Source: Schistosoma mansoni (lineage: Eukaryota > Platyhelminthes > Trematoda > Strigeidida > Schistosomatidae). Taken from it: a DNA stretch of 64,000 nucleotides. A program made the translations under genes and the position numbers. Positions 13,401-26,190 of this stretch are shown piece by piece. A model generated the notes under the pieces. It was given only the letters and a program-made list of their open reading frames with translations. It was not told the DNA's origin and did no database searches. The DNA lies in NCBI RefSeq assembly GCF_000237925.1, contig NC_031502.1, positions 53,023,120 to 53,087,119 on the forward strand. The letters are read 5' to 3'. How positions within the stretch are numbered: position 1 is the first letter of the stretch; every line of letters starts with the position of its first letter.

Positions 13401-16400
13401 CAAGACCGAAGTTGTTGGTTCGAGTCTCACATTCGGGATCGTAGGTGCGCACTGCTGAGGAGTCTCATAGTAGAACGAGATGGCCGTCCAGTGCTTCCAG
13501 GTTTTCAATGGTGGTCTAACGTTGATCAATTCATGATCTCAATCAAAATCCAACAATCTCCACAACCTTATACTGATCTTATGGTTTATTTTACACCAAG
13601 CAAGATAATCACTCATCTAAAATCAGATATTCCCAGAAGTTCATTGTTGGAATTTCCGGAAGCAAGTACTTCCAAAGAGCTGTAGGTATATATCAGGAAT
13701 CAAGGTACAGAGGAAATTCAGTGAGGATGGATTGAGAAATGACGAAGTACTAATTAGAAACTGCATAAATAAAATAAAGTGTAGCTATTCATAAATTTAT
13801 GGCTCAAAACCATACTACAGTCGAGTTACGTAAGAGTTAAAATTTATCAAATTTGTCTCCGCTTCTAAGTTTGTTTTACTGTTAACATTTTTATCAGTGT
13901 TTAATCTATTCACTTATTGATTTTTATAGTGAGCCTTTTTCTGTTTTATAGACAAGCTATGTATTTTTTCACAGACACACTGAACTGTTATGCCAATCTC
14001 AAAAACAAAAGCAATCCTTAGAGGATCAACTACTGTCGATAACTCAACAATGTGAAAATCGTCTTTCTACTGAACTTAAAGAACTAGAACAAAAGTATAC
14101 TAGTCAACTACGTCATTATGAAGAGCGACTTATGTTGCAAACTCAAAAATATGAAAGTGAATTACGGTGAGAATTTTTTTTACTATGTTTATCTAATGTA
14201 ATTTTGTTAAGCTTACTTTCATTTTGTAGATATTACAATATGAATTCTCACTTCAAAACTTTTTGTTCATTTTGACTTTACTCTGTTGTACGTTTAGTTG
14301 TTCCCCTTATTCAATATTGAATGTTGAATAATAGGGTACGTGCTATATCCCTAACTTTAGATTGAATAAAAAGATTGTTTCAACTTAGGCAATAAGAAAT
14401 TAGTTGAAATTATCTCTCTAATTACTGAGCGATTCACAAGTTCTAATATGTAAATAAATGATAAAATAGTTCAAATTACTGTGTGTAGATAGTACAGATT
14501 GATAGGGAACATCTGATGCTTCATAATTATCTGACTTGAATAAAATTTCTATTTTCATATTCAATGATTATGTATTATACTGTCTAATGTTATCTAGCAT
14601 AGATGCATAATATATATAATTGACTTGAAACCAAATATATAAGAAGAGGAAAATCGTCTAGCCGTTCCACCATCAGTTAAACAGCTTCATTATTTTTTTT
14701 TGTTTTATTTTAGTCAAGAAAGAGAATTATGGGAAACAAAGTTAGCCCGTATCATTCACGCAAACCATTCGCCCACTCAAAACTCGTACGGATACGAAAA
14801 GGCCTTTGGTCATCGACGGAATTTCTCAATACCTGATAATTTGAATCCCTTAAGTGTAAGTGTTCTGGTAACAAACATTCTAAATTGACATTAGATATGC
14901 TAAATAGTTTGTCACTAGTAATCTTAGTTCATAGTACACCTCTGTCTAAGAGTATACATAATTGTTGGTGTGTTTTCTGTTTCGACAACTTATAATGTTT
15001 CTGTTTGATGTTAATTTCATACATACTACTTTGATCCATCGTTTATTCTTGCTGTTTATATCAGATATTTCTTTCATGTCAGTTCGTTGCAGCTCATCGA
15101 TATATAGCTTTGTCTGTATTTGTTACTGAGGGTTAAATAGCAGTTTAATGTCATTTTAAGTATTTAGAATTTTTATACTACTTATACTAATGTGATGTGT
15201 GCTACTGATATCGACAGATATAAGTAGTGTGTATCATCAATCGAAAGTGAAATGCCTGACAGCATATGTTTAAGAAGATCGAAGAAAAGAGAACGAGGAC
15301 AGAGAGTAATTGGTAAGGAAACGAAAAAACAATAAAGTCTGAGACGATTGATTGACATTTTGCAAATGAAGTGTTTACTGTATGGTTCTCAGATTTTACT
15401 AAGACGTTCTGTAATTTTGTATTCAAATACATTCGATTGTCCCCACTGGTGTTCTCGTTTACTACACTAAGAGAACAGAAATATATCAACACAAGATTCA
15501 AAACAGAAGTAAATCAACAGTATATCTTACAATATCCATTTTTCATGAGCTTTGGAATATAGAGAAACGTATTGTTGGGTGGAATACTAATCAGTCTTGT
15601 GTCTGTGACTTGATTTCGTCGATAGCCATCTTTAAAAGAAGCAAAGCAGATTCAGAATTAAAATGTTTACATAATGTATTCTACTAGTGCTTCGTCATTT
15701 TAAAGCCTCATATCTATAAAAAAGGTAAGATATATTTGGCAACTTCTGTATATATTGACGACATCTTTCTAAATATCTACTCGTTTGATAAATTTTACTC
15801 ACTCTAATTCCGCTATCGTTGTCAAAACTTGTATGTTCAGCATGTCGAGCTGTTTAAGAAGAGCAGAAAATTGGTCACTTTTGTGGCACTATCGTATCTA
15901 TTTATTACTGTATTGTTTCGAGGCGATGGTTTTTAATCAGAACACTCGACTTAAAATTGATTACTTGTAAGTTGAAATACCGCTCCATGTACTTCAGTTT
16001 AGGGCGGTCAATAATATCACTAAACTAGATTGTTACATCGTGCGCTGCTAGGATCACCCCACTGCCAACACTAGTTGGTCACCATCCACCGTCAACTTTG
16101 CCAGTCTAGATTTCTGCAACGCCTCCTAACAGTCCTCTGGGTTGTCAACATCTGTAACCGACCGTTCCGTAACGGCCTCCCACTCTATTTTTCCGTCGGC
16201 ATCCTCTATGCTTTCATGCGCTGCCTTTACCCTGCATCTCAGCAGCTTCCTCAGAACCTCCGTATTCACCTTGGGCTCCCCAACTCCCACCAGTCCCTCA
16301 ACATCCGCACACTTCTCCAGGAAAGTCTGTACATCCCCTTCTTTAAACTTTCATGGTCACGGAGTCTTCATGCTATGTAGAAGCAGCGACACCAATCGTA

Positions 16401-19400
16401 AAAGATGAAGACATAGACAGGCGAAAACTAGTTGTACCATCCAAAATTACACTACAAAATATGAAACCAATACATTAAATACACCGTTTGCTTATCTTCC
16501 TTGAGTTGTCCCTTACGAATTCCATCGTTTTTCCATTCATGTTGTTACTCCGATTGCTCTCTGTTTTCCTTTTTTTTCTTATTTCCCTTTTCTCCCAGTA
16601 AGAATTCCACTTCCAATCCCTGCTGCATACTACTTATATCTATCCGCATAGGTAGCGCACACCACAGTACTATCAAAAATAGGTTGAGGAAACTAGAGGA
16701 ATAGTGTAATGACTATGATAACTAACAGCCACAAGTGAAATATTAATCAGATTGTAGGGCACATATACTACTGAGAGTATAGAAGCAACCCATATATTAC
16801 TATAATTCACAGTAATTAAAGTATTATTGTTCTGCAACAAGTAGAGCTAAATTAAGCAACTGTTGTAGACTTGTCTGATTCAGTGAATAACATTACTTCC
16901 TTATTGTTAGATCACTGTTTTAGAAAATTCCATGATAATGCACTGTTCCTGCAATTATGTAAGGTGAGAAACTTAGTTACGTTCATCCCAAACATGCAGC
17001 TAATCCATGTCAGGTAGAGACAGGTATCTACCTCAGTACATTGGAAGTTGGTCGCGCAATTTCGTGGATTGGTTGAGGTTAGACATTAACACCGTTGGAT
17101 GCCAGCTCAGTGGTCTATCGGTTAGGGGCTCTGGCTCGAGACTGGTAGGTCCTGGGTTCGAATCTCGCGAGTGCGGGGTCGTGGATGCGCACTGCTGAGG
17201 AGTCCCATGATAGGACGAAACGGCCGTCCAGTGCTTCCAGGTTTTCCATGGTGGTCTAGCTTCAATTGACTCATGATCTTAACTATAATATAAAAGAGTT
17301 AGTTTTTCATGAAATGTTTTTTTTTCAGGCAAACTCGCACCGTAAAAGAGTTCAAGGAGATGGAGCCGATAATTCTATGATTTCCTCCACGGAATCTGAT
17401 ACAGAATCAGATCATGCAGTTAGGAATTGCTCTCTAAGTCACAGTGGCAGTGAGCATTATTCATTGGCAGATGAAGAAAACTCTAAGAAGTCTGTACATC
17501 AAGTGAGTTATTCGTTGTATTACGTCGTTGCATAACTAAGTATTAGTTACAACTTATAAAAATAGCTTGCTCTACAGCTCACGTTTTTCTGGATTGATAA
17601 GCTTCTCTCCAAATCGGACATAACTAATGTAAGATGGCACCAGCTCAAAGGTGTCTAAAAAGAGAAATCGTCTATTATTTTCTTTCTCATCAGTATGTAC
17701 TATAGCATTGTGTTCGCTATTGAGTCCATCTAGACATACTACATGGCCAAATTGATTGTCATTGGAAAAACAAACCCCGTGATTCCATATAGGCCTGAAC
17801 ATTTCAAAATCGATTACATCACATCCTGCCGCATTTACCAGTTCACATGTTTGTGTGGGTACATGTACATAGGGAGGAGTTATCGAATGATACAAATAAG
17901 GGTGCCTGGATGGCTTGCGAATCAGTAAGTCTCAGGTGCTCCGATAAACGTAAGAGTTAAAAAACTATATTCACTTGTATCAAAACATTTAGTTGAAACC
18001 TGTCATAGAATTGACATTAACACAGCTTTTTAAGCGTCGCATAAAAATTTCAAAGAACGGATTCTCATGTTTATAGAAGCCTTGGCTATTGGGAAATCCA
18101 AACCCCCATTTATGTGTACAAAAACAATCTTTCGTAACGTTGAACCTACTTCCGTAATATTTAAGACATTTTACGGCTTGGGGTCGTGTGACAACCCCCT
18201 ATTATTTTTATATTATGTTGACTTGTAATAATGGGAGAAGAATACAGGGGATCTCAATGCTACTCCGTATTTTTGTTTATATGAGCTCTTCCTACATGTG
18301 GAGAAAAGTTAAGTTTAAACAGTTTTCAGAATTTTATAGTGTTTAATAAACATTTTCCAGTAGACTATTTACGAAGTTTAGACATCCTCAAATATACAAC
18401 ATCATTACTTACCACAGTTTCGTTTTCTAATGTAATTAATCCCAATATTTTTCACTCGAAGTTGTAAGAATCCTAAATCGATGTGTATATTGATTGTTGT
18501 CGGGGTTTTAATTTACCATCTAAGTATTTAAATAGGGAATATTTCTCCACTCTTTTGCTTTTTATCTAGTTACATTTCACTCTTACAGTGTTTATCTAAA
18601 CTATACTTAAACGCTTTTGTGCTTGGTTGTTCTCTTGTCTGTAATGGAGCTGTTATCTAGTAATTACTTTTTATCTTAACGTTTGTTTACTTTTGATTAT
18701 TTTTCTTAATAACTAGCTACTCTATACCTAATCAGTACACAAGAATTGAATTTAACGTCTTTTTCAAACTTTGTCGCATTTATCTTTTATTGCTTTTGTC
18801 TAGGTTTTTGTAAACCAATGGATTTTAAGATCCAGCTTCTACTTTTTAATCAATCTATCTTCTTATAATTGTGCGAGAAATGGTATTATAAATAGTTTAA
18901 TTGGCTAACGAACAGATCCTGAAAACTATTAGTTACCAAAATCACTATATTTCCTCACATTGCATTCAGTATCATACAAATGTTTAGCTATGAACAATAG
19001 CTTAGGTTTTCTAACACCTAAACCTTCAACCACATGTCTGCAAATTCAAATACACCTCCCGCATCTCTTTCCACCTTGGCAATCGTGTAATATCACTTCT
19101 TGAAGTTCGACTGAATGAACACAGCGATTCACACTTCACTTGTAATGTACCTAATTATTCTCTACCCTAGTTACCAACAGTTGATATGACGAATAAATGC
19201 TCACTTTTGTTGAGTTACTCTATGTAACTTTAGAAATCAGCTTAAATTGACTCACGAATCCAACCATTAAACTACTACAATCTCCACAAACTCCTGTTCT
19301 GATAAGAATGCGATTTATTGGGCTAGACTTTAATTTATGCACTTTGTTGAATAATTCAAGGGTAGAGTTAAAAAAAACCCAGTATAATCACTGTACTAGC

Positions 19401-22400
19401 AACTCTTAACATATCATGTGACTGGCCCTTATCTTTTTGGTATAATTACAGATTGATTGATATTGATGTTTAGACTGTATAGTTTTCAAGATTAATCTGG
19501 CCATGGTCATTAAAATATATTGATCTATCTTTGACCAATTATCTTTTTTCAGATCACTATACCTACTTTGGAACAGCTTCTTAATCATCCCAATCAATAT
19601 TCACCATACGAAAATATGTCATCTCAGCATTCTGTTAAATCATTTCAAGAAGTTCGTAATGTTCAACCTAATCAATTAGCTGGTTTACAGTCTGCTTTAA
19701 CTAATCAACAACGTCGAGTTGAATATCTTTCTGAATTGTTGAGTGAAAGTGAAACAAATGTAACTCGTTTATTTGAACAAAACAAAGTGAGCTTGATACT
19801 TGCATATTGCATGTTATTATTATATTTTAAAGAACTGTTTAATATAACACATTATCATAGGACAATTAGCCGGGAAAGATTTTTGGTATTTGTATGGTTG
19901 TTACACATGATTGAACTGTACTATTCATGCTGTAAAAAGCTTGGATGGTTTTTGGTTCCTAAATGTGAAACTGCCCTCTCACGGAGTATATTTCTAGTTG
20001 TAAAATTAATATACGCAAATTTTATTTATAATCGATGCACAGAAATATTTTATGTAATAAAAATGATACCCAACAATGTAAGTACTTCCACTTAAAAAAA
20101 TGCAAATTCAATAATCCCCATAGCAAAATGTAGAACTTGATCAATTTGAAAAACTGATTTTAGGCTTCGAATTTTATCGCTACGTGTGCTCTTCATATGA
20201 CTCTGACTGACACAAGTGTAGACTAAGTAACTTCACAGTTCTTTTCGTATTGACTCTCTACTTTGGTATTAATTGCAGCCTTCTATTACTGGAATAGTTA
20301 ACTTTGAGAAATATCAAATTTTGTAATCGACTTGAGATCGTAAGTACAACTGTCCTGTCTATTAGTTAAGATTTAATCTGTTTCAGTATTTCATATTTTG
20401 CAACCGTATTCATTCACTTTGTGTATATAATTCAACTAATCTAAATTCCTTACTAACGTCAAGCTTGTATTATAGTCAAAACACTGACAGATGGCTAACC
20501 ATTTCACACAGTTTTTTACTTAAAAATATTCTCTACATATCATTCAAGATAATATTGTAGTATTGATTTGTAAATGTAAGTTTTAACAATAGATTTTTGT
20601 GAAGTAACTTGCAACATCTGTAATAAAAACCACTTTATCTATGGGTCAACTAAAGTCAGTCAGTCAGTCACAACGTAGAACTTCGTACGTACGTACATCA
20701 GTTCGAGTTGCCATACCACATTAGCACAGAGATGCAGTTGTCGATTCAAATCCCATAGTGGTAGAAGTAGTAGGAGTATAATCAGAAATCCAAAAGATTA
20801 GGGGTTTCAAGAAATTATTGAAGGAGTATAGTACAGTGAAATAAATTTGGAAAGAGAAAAAGATAAAGACATGAGGAATTCAGAAGATTAGAATTTGGTA
20901 GAACACAAAGAGTGGATGCATCTTCGCCATTGCAAACGATTTTGAGCCATGTCATTCAAGGTCTCTAACCATCGGTTGCTGTCATCTCGCGAATCCCAAC
21001 CAGGTAGTCTACACCTACCAACATGGCCCAGTCCACTTGTCAGTGACTTCATTGATTTGTGCCACGTTTTGGTCTGGCCACCCCTAGCTTTCTTCCAACC
21101 TACTCCTACACCATGAAACATTGCACGTCGGGGCAGTCGGTGGTCGGGCATACGTAACACATGTCCCAGCCATCTCAACTGATGAAGTTTCACTACTTCA
21201 TCAATCGATTTGCCATCCCTACCTAGTACTCGTTTCCTAACAACTGCATTACTTACCCGGTGGTCCCAGGATATACGAGCAATGCTTCGAAGACACCTAT
21301 GATCGAACACTAGTAGCCTACGAATATCCTCTACTCTTATTGGCCATGTTTCACTGCCATAGAGTAGGACGGAGCGAACTGCTGCACAGTAAACCCGTCC
21401 TTTGGTTGCTAGACGGATATCTCGCCTACGCCATAAATGACGCAAGTTGGCGAAAGCTAGACGAGCCTTCTGTATCCGTGCTGAGATTTCGTCACATACC
21501 AGACCACAAGGGCTGATGAGACTTCCAAGATAAGTGAAGTGGTCTACACGCTCAACTACTTCACTCCCTATCATTAGTTCAGGTGTCGATGCAACCCAAT
21601 CCTGAAGTAACATTTTGCACTTCGAGGGAGAGAATCGCATTCCGAACATGCCTGCATAGTTGCTTATAGTGGTCAGAAGACTCTGCATGTTGTCAGCGTC
21701 TTCACCGAGTAAAACTATGTCGTCGGCGTATTCTAAGTCGACAAGTGAGTCTCCTGGTAAAAGTTCAACTCCTGGAGGTTTAGCTGATGAAAGTGCTATC
21801 TCTAAAAGTAAGTCAATGACAAAGTTAAACAAGAATGGGGAGAGTGAACAGCCCTGACGAACGCCACTTGTGGTAATCAGTTCTGATGACAGTTCGCCAT
21901 AGGCTCTAACTCGACCAGTTGTGCTCGAGTAGAGAGCCTTTATGAGGTTAATGTACTTCTTTGGTACTCCTTTCAGTGACAAACATTGCCATAGAACCTC
22001 ACGATCAACAGAGTCAAATGCCGCCTTAAGGTCAAGAAATACTACTATTGTGGGACGTCTGAATTTGTGTCTATGTTCTAGGACCTGACGTAGGGTGAAT
22101 ATCTGGTCTATGCAACCACGTCCAGGTCGAAAACCAGCTTGGTTTTCTCTAGTCTGCTCTTCACGAGCTTTGGTTAGGCGACCTAGTATTATTGAAGCTA
22201 ATATTTTAGACACTATATTAGTCAAACTGATCCCTCTGTGATTGTCACAAGAGGACTTTTGTCCTTTCTTATAAACTGGCACAATCAGTGATTGGGACCA
22301 GTCAGATGGAATTACGTCCAGTTCCCAGATTCTACCTAAGACCTCAGTCAATCTCACTGCTAGTACTGGACCACCATCCTTAAAAATCTCAGGGGTCAAC

Positions 22401-25400
22401 CTGTCAGGGCCTGCTGCTCTCCCTCGCTTCAGATTTCCTATAGCTTTTTCAACCTCACAGAGGGTTGGAGGACTTACATCAATTTGCCATTCAGGACGAC
22501 TGGGGATCGTGGGTAATTGAAGTGTGGCTGAAGGCCAGTTGAACTGATCCCTAAAGTGTTCTGCCCATCGATCCAACCTCCTGGATTGAGAATGAATTAT
22601 ATGCCCATCTTTATCTGAGATGGTTTCACTGATATTCGGGTTCCTAATACCGGTTTCTTTAACGAGTCTGAATAGCTGCCTACTGTTACCTATTGCCGCT
22701 GCCTTTTCCATCTCTCTTGCTTTCGCTACCCACCACTGTTCACGATCATTACGTAGACTTCTTATAAGCCTGCGCTTAAGTTGACTCCGCTCTTCGTTAT
22801 GCTCAGAGCCAGGTGGGATGAGTTTACGAGCATCTATCAGTGCGGTAGATGCTGCCGAGATCCATTGTTTCTCCCTAACGTTATGGTTTACCTTATTAGC
22901 GGATATCACTGCTGATTCCACAGCTTTTCGGATGTCATTCCACGCTGCCTCGGGGTGGACACAACTTACATGGCTGCCTAACTGTTTTTCTAGTTGTTCC
23001 TGAAATATATTCTTAGCTTGCCTACCATTAAGTAGAACCCTTAGAGGCTTCCCTGCAGTGTCTTTCCTACGTCCAGTAAGACGCAGACAAATACGTGCTC
23101 GCACTAGAGCATGATCTGAATCTAAGCATGTGCCCCAGAATGAGCGACAGTCTTCTATCGAGCCCCTCCATCGGTGGCTGATAGCGATGTGATCTAATTG
23201 GGTCCAACGTTGGGACGAATTCGGGGGTCGCCAGGTCAAAAGATGTTTTTCCTTATGCTTAAAGTTAGTATTTGCAAGAAATAGGCGGTTATCTGAGCAT
23301 AGCTGCAACAGACGGTCGCCATTATCTGTTCTTTTCGCCATGACACCATAAGATCCACCCAGGTGTCCTTCCCTTTCACTTAGTTTACCTACTTGAGCAT
23401 TAAAGTCACCTGCTACTATTACTACATCAGAACGCCTAGCTTCTCGGAGAAGGTCAGAAAGTTTCCTGTAGAACTCATCTTTTATATCGTCTGAGCTGCA
23501 GTCAGTGGGAGAGTAGGCAGAGACGACGAAGAGGCAACGACGAATTTCCCTATCTTTCCGAGTCCTTACTGATCCGTTTAGTCGAACAGCGCATAGACGA
23601 CTGTCTACTGGGATCCAGTCTAAAAGAGCTAGTTCTGCCCTAGGACTTAATGCTATACCTACTCCAGCGAGGCCACGGGAAGCAGCGTCAGGGCTTCCAG
23701 ATACACGGAGCGTGTATCGAGATGAAACTTTATTTTGATTAGGTGCGGTCAAATGAATGACACTACTCGGATCTTGTATGCGCGTTTCGGAGACGCAGCA
23801 CACATCGATGGTGTAAGATTCTAGAGTTCTAGCTAAGGAAGCCTGTTGTCCTATTTGGCACAATGTTCGGACATTAAAAGTTCCTATATGTAGTTTAGAG
23901 CGTGGTTTCAAGAGACCAGGAATAACGTTCTGTGTACTCGAATCGTTTGCCCTAGCGGTGCGACGCGATAAAAGGACGTGGGAAGGGTTAGTCGAGGAGA
24001 TAACAGAGTTATTAGGTGTAGGAAGGATTTGAAAGCGACCAACTTGGTCTTGTGTGCAGTTAAGGGTATGAGGGCTAGTATCACTTCCCGGCTGCCCACA
24101 CCGTGGAAGGGTATTTCTTGAGGGACCTGAAAAAGAAGTTGGATTAGTGTTGGTCTTAACGACCTGGGAGCGTGACCGCAGTGCCCAAGGGACATCTGCT
24201 TGAGGCCGGTCACGCACGGCCTTTTTGTGGGGGATTTTTGACGTGTTAGCTCCGTTCTTCAAAAGTCCTTACCGCCGGAGACGGAAATCCGTGGGATAAG
24301 GCGAGGTGTGCATTTTTAGGGTCGACCTTTTCTAACCCCACCCCTCCTTGTGGGAAGGCAGCATCGCTGTCATGCTGGTTGTCTGAAGGAAACACCTTAC
24401 TGCTTTCACACCTCTGTACAGTCAGCAGTACGACTTCGCCTTCGGACCTTGGGATTGCTGCTTTTAGTCTCACCGCTCTTCAACCGACCTGTCTGGCATG
24501 GTAGGACCTTGAGGAACGATTGTTCCAGCCAGCATAGCTCGATTGGATCATCACGATAGGCAAGCCCGACCACCACGTCAAGGTAGCAGCAACGGTCGGG
24601 AGGGTCAACTAAAAGTAACATATTTCACACACTCGCAACAACTTTGTTGTCCTTCGATAGAACAAGCGTTTTCACTAAAACCTGAGGGATCAGCACTTTC
24701 CAGTCTGGATGTTACTATACAACCTTTTATATCAATTCCCGGATATATACGAGGTGTTCTACTGTCTCCTCTATTGTAAATAAAGGCTTTTTCACTCCAA
24801 ATTGGGTTACTTGACACAAACAGTCCGAACTACACAATCTTTTTCAAAATCCTTGTCACTAGTGGCTATGAGTATCATCACACAAAACAATCTGTTTCTT
24901 GTCGAGAATAATTATCAGTTCATCAGTTGTATGAATTATCATATGGTTGGCTAAGATGACAAGACATCTACATGGTACTTTTGTAACACCAACTCAGCAA
25001 ATAGTTGGTCTTGACAGTTTGCTCCTATCACCTATCCAGCGAATAGTATTTGGGCATAAAAACGGTATTGCATAACATGATAAAGTTTGACACCAACTCA
25101 CTGATGAGAAAATTAACCATTTTGCCAGCAGTTGCGTTTGAAGAGGAGTGTTGAACGTTAGCTGCTCATGAAGTGAATGTGTATACTCCGACCATGATGA
25201 TTCCAATATGGCAGTTGTCGCTTAGCAGATGCATCAAAATGGCAACTTAAATATTGTTCCCTTTTTTAGAGGAAAGTGTCAGGATTGTTTTCAAGAACTT
25301 AATATATCTAAAATTACCCTGAGTTTAACGTGAGGGCAACGATAATATCAACAGCTTCTCTTTAACTAGCGAATACCTGCTGCAATACTCATCACAGTAC

Positions 25401-26136
25401 CCTCTGAATACAACAGATGGCTGATAAATTTTCGATTGGTGGCGGTAGCAAAAACTATAACGGATAAAAACGTAACATCACAAAGTTGTGACTGTATCAA
25501 ATTAAATTATTCAGTTAAAGTGAGTTGGCGATTTTGTCCTCTTTAGTATTTAGTACAAGCACATAGCGCTCTTTGTATGCAAAAAATGTAAATTGAGGGT
25601 CCAATGAAATAGTTAATCTAGAAACCTCAGCGCATTGCAAACGAGTTTTTTAATAATTAGGTTGCGTATTTGAACGCAAACTTACATTTTGATTGATACT
25701 TACTGAAATGTTAGCATTCCTAGCTCCAAAATGCATTAAACATACTAGTAGCTAGCTTAATATACTTAGTACTTTTGTGTTTCTTCTCTAGTAAATTAAT
25801 TTCTTATGTGCAATTCAATCTGAATTGATCTATAAGAACCAACTTGGTGACTAATATCGTATCAAACTTTCTAGTTTTTACTTAAATTTTATCGACATGC
25901 CACCACTTCAATTCTTCCAATTGTATTGTGTTGGGAATTTTAGATCCCCAGAACTCACTTGGTAAATGTCTTATTTTTGTAATTTTATTTCGGAAACTTG
26001 GATTTCTTGTTTTCTCGCCAAAGCACCCGTTTTCACCTTCATGTCGTAGTTCCCACTTGGGAGGACCTTAAATGTTATTGGTTTTCTGTCTCTTTTAATA
26101 TGCTATTTTGTAACGTTCCCCAAGGACATTTTTATG

Positions 26137-26190
<54 letters not shown>

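Larger units (their letters stand above)
12280..13974 (+). other. GCC2 intron b
   Basis: About 1.7 kb. It contains a hammerhead-type SINE (13.13-13.58 kb) and, at 12.63-12.84 kb, a doubtful LINE tail that begins with GTCAGTCAGTCA. The rest shows nothing recognisable. Confidence 0.7.
14856..17328 (+). other. GCC2 intron d
   Basis: About 2.5 kb. It contains R1 copy 2 (15.19-15.48 kb), a GC-richer block with a coding-like minus frame (16.02-16.38 kb), an R1-like reverse copy (16.48-16.70 kb) and a hammerhead SINE that ends some 40 bp before the next exon. Confidence 0.75.
17503..19552 (+). other. GCC2 intron e
   Basis: About 2 kb. It contains a Penelope-like fragment (17.58-18.34 kb) and a short hammerhead-SINE tail (19.23-19.32 kb). 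The rest of 18.34-19.2 kb is AT-rich; part could be the Penelope element's 3' UTR. Confidence 0.7.
20655..24601 (-). mobile_element. Complete APE-type LINE (RTE-like), apparently intact
   Basis: A 3,947-bp element on the minus strand, bounded by a perfect 12-bp target-site duplication. It has a GC-richer 5' leader (24262-24601), one long open frame and a 3' UTR ending in four TGAC repeats (20655-20670), the short-repeat tail typical of RTE-like elements. The perfect duplication and uninterrupted frame point to a recent insertion. It is antisense to GCC2. Decayed fragments of the same family lie at 5.38-5.65, 34.06-34.68 and 35.02-35.33 kb. Confidence 0.9.

Noticed and set aside
17102-17164. 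A tRNA gene, because of well-formed A and B boxes
   Set aside because: The boxes belong to the repeated hammerhead SINE and no acceptor stem or anticodon arm folds around them.
17572-17895. A 107-codon minus-strand gene
   Set aside because: It overlaps the Penelope-like GIY-YIG frame on the opposite strand, which carries the recognisable motif; no family match for the minus frame.
19786-20095. Extension of the GCC2 frame past 19786 as coding
   Set aside because: A donor GTGAGC follows AACAAA and the next phase-matching exon (26826) continues the conserved LLKEEIRRLE motif; the read-through sequence is AT-rich intron.
20653-20672. A GTCA microsatellite
   Set aside because: It is the tandem-repeat tail of the adjacent LINE, as shown by the target duplication just outside it.
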